Shown: one piece after another, positions 27,138-35,220 of the stretch | How the letters are laid out: every line of letters starts with the position of its first letter | Numbering within the stretch: position 1 is the first letter of the stretch | Source: an uncultured Mediterraneibacter sp. | GTDB taxonomy: Bacteria; Bacillota; Clostridia; Lachnospirales; Lachnospiraceae | Assembly: GCA_944383695.1 (NCBI GenBank) | Contig: CALWQP010000006.1 | Coordinates: 1-64,000, forward strand | Length of the DNA: 64,000 nucleotides | Reading direction: 5' to 3' | Translations under genes and position numbers: made by a program | Notes under the pieces: generated by a model | The model's input: the letters and a program-made list of their open reading frames with translations, nothing else | Told to the model about the DNA's origin: nothing | Database searches by the model: none

Positions 27138-28084
27138 TGAAAAGACCAATGATCATACTTGCAGGCCCTACCGCTGTGGGGAAGACCGCTGCATCCATCC
27201 AACTGGCAAAAGCTATGGGAGGGGAAATCATTTCCGCTGACTCCATGCAGGTGTACCGCCACATGGATATTGGTTCGGCAAAGATTCGTCCGGAAGAAAT
27301 GGAGGGAGTGCCCCACCATTTGGTGGATGTGCTGGAACCGGAAGAAGACTTTAACGTCGTCCGTTTCCAGCAGATGGCCAAAGCGGCGGCAGAGCTGATC
27401 TATGCCAGGGGAAAGATTCCTGTTGTAGCAGGAGGAACCGGATTTTATATCCAGGCGCTCCTCTATGACATTGATTTCACAGAGAATGACGGAGATGCCT
27501 CCTTCCGCCGGGAACTGGAAAAGACAGCGGAAGAAAAGGGAGGGGAATATCTTCATGCCCTTTTGCGGGAAGCTGACCCCAAAGCGGCAGTCCAGATACA
27601 TCCGCACAATATAAAACGGATGATCCGCGCGCTGGAATTCCACCATCAGACCGGCGGAAAAATTTCTGAGCATAACGAGACGGAGAGGGAAAAGAGTTCA
27701 CCATATAACTTCGCATATTTTGTCCTGACTGATGAGAGAAGCCGTCTCTATGACAGGATTAACAGGAGAGTGGACCTGATGATGGAGGAAGGGCTTCTCG
27801 ATGAGGTGCGGTATCTGAAAGACCGCGGCGTAAAAAAAGAGTCCACGGCAATGCAGGGGCTGGGATATAAGGAACTTTTTGCCTGCCTTGACGGAGAATA
27901 TCCGCTTGAGGAGGCCGTGCGCGTTATCAAGAGGGATACCCGCCATTTTGCGAAGCGTCAGCTTACATGGTTTAAGCGGGAGAGGGACGTCATCTGGACG
28001 GATAAATCTGTCATCGGACAGTCCAATGATGCCGTTGTAGATTTTATGTTAGAAGAACTGAAGGACAGAGGGATTATAAAATGA
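27134..28084 (+). CDS. miaA: tRNA dimethylallyltransferase MiaA
   Basis: 316 residues. MiaA transfers a dimethylallyl group to A37 of tRNAs reading U-starting codons. The P-loop GPTAVGKTA at the N-terminus, the ISADSMQVYRHMDIGSAK motif, VAGGTGFYIQALLYD, and the C-terminal RDTRHFAKRQLTWFKRERDVIW are diagnostic. The gene overlaps mutL (ATG within the stop) and its own stop overlaps the next start (ATGA), so the four genes from mutS are one coupled operon. The mutL-miaA order is widespread. Confidence 0.96.
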   Translation: MMKRPMIILAGPTAVGKTAASIQLAKAMGGEIISADSMQVYRHMDIGSAKIRPEEMEGVPHHLVDVLEPEEDFNVVRFQQMAKAAAELIYARGKIPVVAGGTGFYIQALLYDIDFTENDGDASFRRELEKTAEEKGGEYLHALLREADPKAAVQIHPHNIKRMIRALEFHHQTGGKISEHNETEREKSSPYNFAYFVLTDERSRLYDRINRRVDLMMEEGLLDEVRYLKDRGVKKESTAMQGLGYKELFACLDGEYPLEEAVRVIKRDTRHFAKRQLTWFKRERDVIWTDKSVIGQSNDAVVDFMLEELKDRGIIK

Positions 28085-29391
28085 ACCAAACAGAATCACA
28101 TGTTATGTATCAACAGCTGGGGATTTCTGAAACAGTCTGGAAATACGGCCAGAAAACAGAGGAAGACTTACAGGAACGCTTCCGCGGATTCGATGAGACC
28201 GCGGAATATAACCAGCTCAAAGTCATCCGGGCAATGCAGGAGAACCGGGTAAGCGAAGGATGTTTCAACTATGTCAGCGGATATGGATACAATGACCTTG
28301 GACGAGATACACTGGAACAGGTCTATGCCTCTGCCTTTCATACGGAAGCAGCCCTTGTCCGTCCGCAGATCACCTGCGGCACTCACGCCCTGGCGATTGC
28401 CCTTGCGGCAAACCTGCGCCCGGGAGACGAACTCCTTTCCCCGGTGGGGAAACCGTATGACACGCTGGAGGAAGTGATCGGTATCCGCCCTTCAAAGGGA
28501 TCTCTTGCCGAGTACGGAATCACCTACCGGCAGGTGGAACTTCTGGAAGACGGATATTTCGACTATCCCGCAATCGAGGCGGCGTTAAATAAAAAGACGA
28601 AGCTGGTCACCATCCAGCGTTCAAAGGGATATCAGACTCGTCCCAGCTATTCGGTAGGAAAGATCGGCGAGCTCATCACGTTTATCAAGGAACGGCGTCC
28701 GGACGTGATCTGCATGGTAGATAACTGTTACGGAGAATTTGTGGAGAGGATCGAGCCCAGTGACGTTGGCGCGGACATGATCGTGGGATCACTGATCAAA
28801 AACCCGGGCGGCGGACTTGCACCGATCGGCGGATATATCGCAGGAAAAGAGGAACTGATCGAGAACTGCGCATACCGGCTCACTTCCCCGGGACTGGGGA
28901 AAGAGGTGGGCGCATCCCTGGGAGTGATGCAGTCATTTTACCAGGGATTTTTCCTGGCGCCGACTGTGGTGTGCGGCGCGCTCAAAGGCGCGGTGTTCGC
29001 CGCAAATATTTATGAAAGGATGGGATACCCGGTAGTGCCCAATGGAAAGGAAGCCCGCCACGATATCATCCAGGCAGTGACACTTGGGTCGCCCGAGGGT
29101 GTGATCGCCTTCTGTAAGGGAATCCAGGCTGCGGCTCCTGTGGACAGCTATGTGTCTCCCGAGCCGTGGGCAATGCCCGGTTATGACAGCGACGTGATCA
29201 TGGCGGCAGGGGCATTCGTCCAGGGCTCCTCCATCGAACTTTCGGCGGACGGACCGATCAAACCGCCGTATGCAGTGTATTTCCAGGGGGGACTCACATG
29301 GACTCATGCGAAGCTGGGCATCCTGAAATCTCTGCAGAGCATGATCGATGCCGGAGTGGTTTCGACAGACAGGATCCGTGAACTTCTGTAG
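28081..29391 (+). CDS. PLP-dependent methionine gamma-lyase-like / aluminium-resistance family protein
   Basis: 436 residues of the Met_gamma_lyase (PF06838) family, often annotated aluminium resistance protein. Features are CGTHALAIALAANLRPGDELL, VTIQRSKGYQTRPSY, MVDNCYGEFVE (Asp contacting the PLP pyridine) and GSLIKNPGGGLAPIGGYIAG, with the likely PLP-binding Lys in SLIKNPGGG. The fold-type I PLP enzyme core is clear, but the true substrate is not known. It is commonly found next to miaA or glutamine synthetase genes in Firmicutes. It overlaps miaA by 4 nt. Confidence 0.87.
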   Translation: MNQTESHVMYQQLGISETVWKYGQKTEEDLQERFRGFDETAEYNQLKVIRAMQENRVSEGCFNYVSGYGYNDLGRDTLEQVYASAFHTEAALVRPQITCGTHALAIALAANLRPGDELLSPVGKPYDTLEEVIGIRPSKGSLAEYGITYRQVELLEDGYFDYPAIEAALNKKTKLVTIQRSKGYQTRPSYSVGKIGELITFIKERRPDVICMVDNCYGEFVERIEPSDVGADMIVGSLIKNPGGGLAPIGGYIAGKEELIENCAYRLTSPGLGKEVGASLGVMQSFYQGFFLAPTVVCGALKGAVFAANIYERMGYPVVPNGKEARHDIIQAVTLGSPEGVIAFCKGIQAAAPVDSYVSPEPWAMPGYDSDVIMAAGAFVQGSSIELSADGPIKPPYAVYFQGGLTWTHAKLGILKSLQSMIDAGVVSTDRIRELL

Positions 29392-29461
29392 ACCGGGTCT
29401 CCTGTGGATGGAATGATATGGCAGCAAAAGAATAGGAAGAAAAGGAAGGAGGAACCAAGAG

Positions 29462-30679
29462 ATGAGAACAGTCGCAGTGATCGGAGGAGGAGCGGCAGGA
29501 ATGATGGCCGCTGTCACAGCGGCGTCTGAGGGAGCCCGCGTTATCCTGCTGGAACAAAAAGACAGGATCGGCAAAAAAATCCTGTCCACAGGAAACGGAA
29601 GGTGCAATTTTACGAATACACACCAGGAACCGCTGTGTTATCACTCAGAAGATCCTTTGTTTCCCTGGGGGATCATCGAAAAATTTGACGCTCAGAAAAC
29701 GATTTCTTTCTTCCTTCAACTGGGTGTTTATTCAAAGAACCGGAATGGATATATCTATCCCAATTCCGATCAGGCATCCGCGGTGCTTGACGCATTCCGG
29801 ATGGAACTGGAGCGCCTGCATGTGGATGTCCGCACCGGAGTCCATATCCGTGGGATCGATCCCGGGAAAAAGAACTTCGTGATCCGCACGGATAAGGATA
29901 ATGTGAGTGCAGACCGGGTAATCCTCTGTACCGGTTCAAAGGCAGCTCCAGCTACCGGTTCTGATGGTTCCGGCTATGACCTTGCAAAACAATTGGGACA
30001 CAGGCTGCTCCCGGTCCTTCCCGCTCTTGTCCAGCTTCGGTGTGAGGGAAGCTTCTTCAAGGCAGTTGCAGGGGTGCGCGTGAACGGAAGGGTTTCCATA
30101 TGGTCAGAGGGAGAATGCGCTGCAAAGGATACAGGCGAGATCCAGTTTACGGATTATGGCATCTCAGGGATACCGGTGTTCCAGGTGAGCCGGTATGCTT
30201 CAAAGCTATTGTATGAAAAGAAAGAAGTAACAGCAGTTCTGGATTTTATGCCGGACTTTACAGAAGAACAGACAGGAGCGTTCTTAAGCGCCAGGGTGAA
30301 GATGCGTCCTGAAAAACCGGCGGACATGTTCCTGATCGGTCTGTTCCACAAAAAACTGTCTGAGCTGTGGATCAAACAGTCCTGCATTCCCCGGGATAAG
30401 GCGGCGGGAGATATGACAGCGGAGGAGATTGAAAGATTCGTGGGGCTTATCAAAAATTTCCGGCTCCGCGTTACAGCAACCAATCCCTATGAGAAGGCGC
30501 AGGTGTGCTGCGGCGGCATCGACACCGCAGAGGTGGATCCCGGCACACTGGAGTCCATATATGTGCCCGGGCTGTATTTCGCGGGGGAAATCCTTGATGT
30601 GGACGGAATGTGCGGAGGATATAACCTCCAGTGGGCGTGGTCCAGCGGGTATGTGGCGGGTAAGAACTCCTGCTGTTAA
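29462..30679 (+). CDS. HI0933/YhiN-family FAD-dependent oxidoreductase
   Basis: 405 residues. An N-terminal FAD-binding Rossmann motif (VIGGGAAGMMAAVTAA) is followed by LLEQKDRIGKKILSTGNGRCNFTN, the hallmark of the HI0933 (aminoacetone oxidase-like) family. LCTGSKAAPATGSDGSGYDLAKQLGH lies in the middle. The C-terminal VCCGGIDTAEVDPGTLES plus LYFAGEILDVDGMCGGYNLQWAWSSG binds FAD. The physiological substrate is unknown; possible roles include tRNA or aminoacetone chemistry. It lies 70 bp downstream of the previous gene with AAGGAGGA before the ATG. Confidence 0.9.
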   Translation: MRTVAVIGGGAAGMMAAVTAASEGARVILLEQKDRIGKKILSTGNGRCNFTNTHQEPLCYHSEDPLFPWGIIEKFDAQKTISFFLQLGVYSKNRNGYIYPNSDQASAVLDAFRMELERLHVDVRTGVHIRGIDPGKKNFVIRTDKDNVSADRVILCTGSKAAPATGSDGSGYDLAKQLGHRLLPVLPALVQLRCEGSFFKAVAGVRVNGRVSIWSEGECAAKDTGEIQFTDYGISGIPVFQVSRYASKLLYEKKEVTAVLDFMPDFTEEQTGAFLSARVKMRPEKPADMFLIGLFHKKLSELWIKQSCIPRDKAAGDMTAEEIERFVGLIKNFRLRVTATNPYEKAQVCCGGIDTAEVDPGTLESIYVPGLYFAGEILDVDGMCGGYNLQWAWSSGYVAGKNSCC

Positions 30680-30870
30680 AGGGAAATCGGAAAAGACAAT
30701 ATGCACAGGCGGAAAAGAGCTGTGAAAACATCATGAAAAGCTGGGAAGAACAAATCATGAACGCATATTTGAGAATATGAGATAAGCAGGATTTCTGAGT
30801 ACTCATCAAATATTAGATTTGCGTGTCTTATATTATCTATGTATTTTATTTTTGGCAGAAAGGAGAACTG

Positions 30871-30909
30871 ATGATTCGTTTTGCAGGACAGAAGGGAGGA
30901 TATAAATGA
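30871..30909 (+). CDS. 12-codon upstream ORF overlapping the GNAT start
   Basis: The ORF reads MIRFAGQKGGYK and ends in TGA that overlaps the GNAT start codon (AATGA). It has its own AAAGGAG RBS, and the GNAT RBS (AAGGGAGGA) lies inside it. Its first codons resemble the GNAT N-terminus (MIRIAGE), suggesting a small local duplication of the initiation region. It could be a coupling leader peptide or simply chance. Confidence 0.4.
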   Translation: MIRFAGQKGGYK

Positions 30910-31487
30910 TCCGGATAGCAGGAGAAGATGACTGGGAAGAATTGCTCGAAATATATGCTTATTATGTGGAGCAGACCGCGGTCACATTTGAATATGAGGT
31001 CCCTCCAGCGACGGAATTCAGGGAGCGCATCCAAAGGACTCTCAGGAGGCACCCTTATCTGATATCAGAGAAAGACGGCAGGATCACCGGTTACGCATAT
31101 GCAGGTCCATTTAAGGAACGGAGGGCATATGACTGGTCAGTTGAGACGACGATTTACATAGCGAAAGACGCAAGAGGACACGGAATCGGCAGAGAGCTTT
31201 ATACAGCTCTGGAAGGCGCCCTTGCGTTACAGAATGTGATCAACCTTAACGCCTGTATCGCTTACCCTGATCCGGAAGATGAATATCTTACCAAAAACAG
31301 CGTATTGTTCCATGAGCATATGGGATATTGCCATGCCGGGAGATTTCACAAATCCGGTTACAAATTTGGACGCTGGTATGACATAGTGTGGTTGGAAAAA
31401 TGCATTTTTTCCCATCCTGACAGACCGTCAGAGGTCATGGATTTTTGTGATATCAGAGATGAATACATGAAATTCCTCGAAAACTAA
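30906..31487 (+). CDS. GNAT family N-acetyltransferase (phosphinothricin/amino acid acetyltransferase-like)
   Basis: 193 residues. The MnaT/Pat-like GNAT layout is clear: MIRIAGEDDWEELLEIYAYYVEQTAVTFEYEVP, GYAYAGPFKERRAYDWSVETTIY, and the acetyl-CoA binding motif A ARGHGIGRELYTALE. The C-terminal FHKSGYKFGRWYDIVWLEK is typical. The family acetylates amino-acid analogues such as phosphinothricin or methionine sulfoximine, and the substrate here is unproven. The RBS AAGGGAGGA is within the preceding short ORF. An intrinsic terminator-like palindrome follows. Confidence 0.85.
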   Translation: MIRIAGEDDWEELLEIYAYYVEQTAVTFEYEVPPATEFRERIQRTLRRHPYLISEKDGRITGYAYAGPFKERRAYDWSVETTIYIAKDARGHGIGRELYTALEGALALQNVINLNACIAYPDPEDEYLTKNSVLFHEHMGYCHAGRFHKSGYKFGRWYDIVWLEKCIFSHPDRPSEVMDFCDIRDEYMKFLEN

Positions 31488-31520
31488 ATCTGAACAGAGA
31501 TTTTTTCTCACAATTAAATC

Positions 31521-31549
31521 TTGACGCGGTAAAAGAAGCGTATTAAAAT
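31521..31549 (+). promoter_or_regulatory. Promoter of the ABC transporter pair
   Basis: TTGACG (31521-31526) and TAAAAT (31544-31549) are 17 bp apart. Transcription should begin around 31556, inside the palindrome at 31552-31571. Confidence 0.8.
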
Positions 31550-31551
31550 TT

Positions 31552-31579
31552 GAGTTAGTTAAAGCTAACTCGTTTTTTT
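31552..31579 (+). terminator. Palindrome plus T7: GNAT terminator and/or operator of the ABC genes
   Basis: GAGTTAG (31552-31558) and CTAACTC (31565-31571) flank a 6-nt centre and are followed by seven T residues (31573-31579). For transcripts coming from the GNAT gene this is an intrinsic terminator. For the promoter at 31521-31549 the same palindrome covers the start site, so a bound repressor would block initiation. TTAG...CTAA half-sites are reminiscent of DtxR-type iron/manganese regulators, but the spacing is not canonical. Confidence 0.65.
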
Positions 31580-31603
31580 ATGAGTATGAGAAGGAGGGAA
31601 CTT

Positions 31604-33355
31604 ATGTTTAAGGTATACAGAAAGCTGTTTGCCTATGTGCCGGAAAAGAAATATCTGATCTATGTATCGATAGTTCTGTCAGTCTTGTCCACATTTGCTA
31701 TAGTCGGTGCATATTATTATCTCTATTTGTTTTTTGACCAGCTGATCACAAAAAATAATTTCTCGGGAAGCGCTGCATATGCCTGGGTGATATTTGGGCT
31801 GCTGATCGGCGGAAATGCCGTCTATTTTATCGGCGTAATGGCCTCGCATGTCCTGGGCTTCCGCCTTGAGACGAATTTAAGAAAGCGCGGGATTGACGGT
31901 CTTGCGGGCGCCAGTTTTCGGTTTTTTGATCTGAATTCCAGCGGAAGGATCCGGAAGATCATTGACGACAATGCTTCACAGACACACACGATTGTAGCGC
32001 ATCTGCTGCCGGATATCGCCAATGCTCTGGCAAAGCCATTCCTCCTCCTGATCGCGGCTTTTATCGTCAGCCCCCGGGTAGGGATCGGACTGACAATCCT
32101 GACGATTGCGGCGATCCTTCTTTATGCGGGCATGTCGGGGGAAACACAGTTTATGAAATTCTACCAGCAGGCTCTTGAACGGCTGAGTGCTGAGTCTGTC
32201 GAATACGTCCGGGGCATCCAGGTCGTCAAGATATTTAATGCAGACGTACGTTCTTTCAAAGCGCTGTACGAGGCTGTCCGGGATTACTCGAAATTTGCCC
32301 TGAATTACTCTATGAGCTGCAAAGTGCCCTGGGTGCTTCTCCAGTGGGCTATGTTTGGAATCGTTGCGATCATCGTGCCGTTTATCTATCTGCTCCCGGG
32401 GGTATTCACCCACGGCACGGAGACTGCGGTGGAGCTTTTGATGCTCATGTTTTTATCCGGCGTCATGTTTTCTACGATCATGAAAGTCATGTATGTAGTT
32501 ATGTATTCCTTCAACGGCACAACGGCAGTGGAGAAGCTTGAGGATATGTATGAGGAGATGCACAAAGATTCCCTGGAGCATGGGACGAGGGAAAATTTCA
32601 ATGGCTATGATATTGAATTTTCTCATGTGACTTTTGGCTATGGGGAAAAACTAGTGCTCAAGGATGTCAGCTTTACCTTAAAGCAAAACCACAGCTATGC
32701 GCTTGTGGGGGCGAGTGGAAGCGGAAAATCCACCATAGCAAAGTTGATCTCCGGTTTTTATAAAGTAGACGAGGGCGCGATCAGGATCGGAGGGCATGCG
32801 CTGGAAGAATACAGCGAAAAGGCCGTTCTGGAAAATATCGCTTTTGTATTTCAGGATGTGAAACTCTTTAAGACGAGTCTCTACGAAAATGTGGCTCTGG
32901 CAGATCCGTCTGCAGACCGCCAGAAGGTGATGGAGGCGTTCAGAAGAGCAGGGTGTGACAGCATCCTTGACAAATTTAAAGAAAGGGAAAATACTCTGAT
33001 CGGCTCCCAAGGAGTCTATCTCTCCGGAGGTGAAAAACAGCGTATCGGTATTGCCCGGGCGATTTTAAAAGATGCCCGGATTATTATCATGGATGAGGCA
33101 AGCGCTGCCGTTGATCCGGAAAATGAACATGAATTACAGAAGGCTTTTGCAGAGCTGATGAAAGATAAAACTGTCATCATGATCGCCCACCGGCTGACCA
33201 GCGTACGAAACGTAGATGAAATACTGGTCATTGAAGATGGAAAGGTCATAGAGCGGGGAAGTGACAAGGAACTGATGGCAAGAGATTCGCGCTATAAATT
33301 CTTCCAGGATCTGTATGCGCAGGCAAATGATTGGAGGGTGAGTGAACATGCGTAA
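31604..33355 (+). CDS. ABC transporter ATP-binding/permease protein, IrtA/YbtP-like half
   Basis: 583 residues: a type I exporter-fold membrane domain with six helices (about 1-310) and a nucleotide-binding domain. Walker A GASGSGKST, signature LSGGEKQR and Walker B IIIMDEASAAVD are intact. The membrane domain carries SGRIRKIIDDNASQTHTIVAHLLPDI, a segment characteristic of the IrtAB/YbtPQ subgroup, which import ferric siderophores despite an exporter fold. The ATG at 31604 has AGGAGGG upstream; an ATG at 31580 sits directly at the end of the terminator T-run and is unlikely. The gene overlaps its partner by 8 nt. Siderophore import is inferred from the subgroup. Confidence 0.86.
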   Translation: MFKVYRKLFAYVPEKKYLIYVSIVLSVLSTFAIVGAYYYLYLFFDQLITKNNFSGSAAYAWVIFGLLIGGNAVYFIGVMASHVLGFRLETNLRKRGIDGLAGASFRFFDLNSSGRIRKIIDDNASQTHTIVAHLLPDIANALAKPFLLLIAAFIVSPRVGIGLTILTIAAILLYAGMSGETQFMKFYQQALERLSAESVEYVRGIQVVKIFNADVRSFKALYEAVRDYSKFALNYSMSCKVPWVLLQWAMFGIVAIIVPFIYLLPGVFTHGTETAVELLMLMFLSGVMFSTIMKVMYVVMYSFNGTTAVEKLEDMYEEMHKDSLEHGTRENFNGYDIEFSHVTFGYGEKLVLKDVSFTLKQNHSYALVGASGSGKSTIAKLISGFYKVDEGAIRIGGHALEEYSEKAVLENIAFVFQDVKLFKTSLYENVALADPSADRQKVMEAFRRAGCDSILDKFKERENTLIGSQGVYLSGGEKQRIGIARAILKDARIIIMDEASAAVDPENEHELQKAFAELMKDKTVIMIAHRLTSVRNVDEILVIEDGKVIERGSDKELMARDSRYKFFQDLYAQANDWRVSEHA

Positions 33356-35069
33356 ATGGTTAGAGAAAAGATTTGCCCTGACGCCGCAGGGGGCGGGGGA
33401 TACAATGCGGGCCATACTGGCATCGTTTCTTGTCTCGATGTCCGCATATGCGCCGGCATGGCTTCTTCTGCTGGTAGTGGATGATTTTGTGCTCGGGAAC
33501 CATCGGCCCGCTTCGTTTTATATCATTCAGTCAGTGGTCATCCTCATTGTGATTTTGGTGCTCATGTTTATCGAATATGACGCCATGTATAATACCACAT
33601 ACCGGGAAAGCGCGAATTTAAGGATGGAGATTGCTGACCGGCTGAACAAGCTGCCGCTTTCCTATTTTTCCAGACATGATACGTCTGACCTGACACAGAC
33701 GATCATGTCGGACGTGGAGGCTATCGAGCATGCCATGAGCCACTCCATCCCTAAGTTTGTCGCCTTTTTCTTTTATTTTCCGATTCTTGCTGTTATGCTG
33801 ATCGGCTATAACTGGAAGCTGGGGCTGACCGTAATCCTGCCCATTGCGCTGGGATACAGCCTGATCGCCCTGTCAAAGCGGGTGCAGGTCCAGATGAACA
33901 AGAAGTATTACCAGCAGCTCAGAAAGAACTCGGAAAGTTTCCAGGAAGCAATTGAAAATGCACAGGAGATCCGGAGCTTCGGATTGAACAAAACACTGCA
34001 GTCGGACCTGGACGCTCAGATGGAGGAGAGCGAAAAACTGCATCTGAGCAGTGAGATCACTTCCGCGATTCCCCTGCTTTTTTCCAATATCGTGATGCAG
34101 CTCTCCCTGTCGCTGGTGATCATCCTTGGGATAAACATGCTCATGGCAGGAGAAATCAGTATACTTGTGCTTATCGCATATATCATCGCGGCGCTGAAGA
34201 TAAAAGAGGCAGTAGATACGATCAGCGAAAACGTGTCAGAGCTCTACTATCTGGACGCGCGGATCGAACGTATTAACGATATCCGCAGTGCTCCTGTGCA
34301 GGAGGGAAGAGAGGAAGAGATCAAAAGCTGCGATATCAGTCTAAAAGACGTTACATTTTCTTATAATGAAGACAGTCCCATCCTGAACGGAGTGACCTTT
34401 GACGCCAGACAGAACGAGGTAACTGCCCTTGTAGGTGTCAGCGGGTGTGGAAAGACAAGTATCCTGCGCCTTATTTCCCGGCTTTACGATTATGACGATG
34501 GGGTCATCACCATCGCCGGGAAAAATATCAAAGGAATCTCAACAAATTCCCTGTTTGAAAAAGTTTCTATTGTTTTCCAGGATGTGACGCTCTTTAACAC
34601 ATCTGTGATGGAGAACATACGGCTCGGCAATAAAAATGCACCGGATGAGCAGGTTAGAGAAGCGGCACGGCTTGCCGGCTGTGATGAATTCATCTTACGC
34701 CTCCCGGAAGGATATGACACGAAGATCGGCGAGAACGGCATTACCCTGTCAGGCGGAGAGAGACAGCGGCTGTCCATTGCCCGCGCCTTCTTAAAGGATG
34801 CGCCTGTCATCATCCTGGATGAGATCGCTGCGGCGCTGGACGTGGAGAATGAAAAGAAAATCCAGGACAGCTTAAATAAGCTTATTGCGGGAAAGACGGT
34901 CATCATCATCTCCCACAGGATGAAGTCAGTGGAGTATGTGGATAAGATCGTGGTGATCGATAAGGGAAGAGTGGAGGCCAGCGGTACGCATGAGGAGTTA
35001 ATGGAAACTTCACAGACATATCAGAAACTGGTAAGAAACGCGGCCCTGGCGGAAAAATTTATGTACTAA
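33348..35069 (+). CDS. ABC transporter ATP-binding/permease protein, IrtB/YbtQ-like half
   Basis: About 573 residues; second half of the heterodimer. The membrane domain (about 15-310) includes LSYFSRHDTSDLTQTIMSDVEAIEH. The nucleotide-binding domain has Walker A GVSGCGKTS, signature LSGGERQR and an unusual Walker B region VIILDEIAAALD (DEIAAALD instead of the common DEATASLD), with a normal H-loop (ISHRM). The catalytic Glu is kept. The ATG at 33348 has GGAGGG 8-9 bp upstream and overlaps the first gene. A terminator follows. Together the two halves should form one transporter. Confidence 0.86.
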   Translation: MRKWLEKRFALTPQGAGDTMRAILASFLVSMSAYAPAWLLLLVVDDFVLGNHRPASFYIIQSVVILIVILVLMFIEYDAMYNTTYRESANLRMEIADRLNKLPLSYFSRHDTSDLTQTIMSDVEAIEHAMSHSIPKFVAFFFYFPILAVMLIGYNWKLGLTVILPIALGYSLIALSKRVQVQMNKKYYQQLRKNSESFQEAIENAQEIRSFGLNKTLQSDLDAQMEESEKLHLSSEITSAIPLLFSNIVMQLSLSLVIILGINMLMAGEISILVLIAYIIAALKIKEAVDTISENVSELYYLDARIERINDIRSAPVQEGREEEIKSCDISLKDVTFSYNEDSPILNGVTFDARQNEVTALVGVSGCGKTSILRLISRLYDYDDGVITIAGKNIKGISTNSLFEKVSIVFQDVTLFNTSVMENIRLGNKNAPDEQVREAARLAGCDEFILRLPEGYDTKIGENGITLSGGERQRLSIARAFLKDAPVIILDEIAAALDVENEKKIQDSLNKLIAGKTVIIISHRMKSVEYVDKIVVIDKGRVEASGTHEELMETSQTYQKLVRNAALAEKFMY

Positions 35070-35078
35070 GAATCAAAG

Positions 35079-35142
35079 AAGGCGTTTTGGACTGCCGTAC
35101 AACACACGTGCGACAGTTCAGGAACGCCTTTTCTCGTTTTTT
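35079..35142 (+). terminator. Intrinsic terminator after the ABC pair
   Basis: AAGGCGTT (35079-35086) pairs with AACGCCTT (35123-35130). An inner CTGCCGT/CGACAG-type helix is possible. A T-rich tail (TTCTCGTTTTTT) follows. Confidence 0.85.
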
Positions 35143-35145
35143 CTG

Positions 35146-35174
35146 TTGACCAAATTTAAAGATAGCAGTAAGAT
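35146..35174 (+). promoter_or_regulatory. Promoter of the MATE transporter gene
   Basis: TTGACC (35146-35151) and TAAGAT (35169-35174) are 17 bp apart, immediately after the preceding terminator. This rules out translation starts upstream of about 35180. Confidence 0.75.
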
Positions 35175-35220
35175 ATGCAATGCAGAAATAAGTAAAAAGT
35201 CTAAGGAGATGGGACGTACA

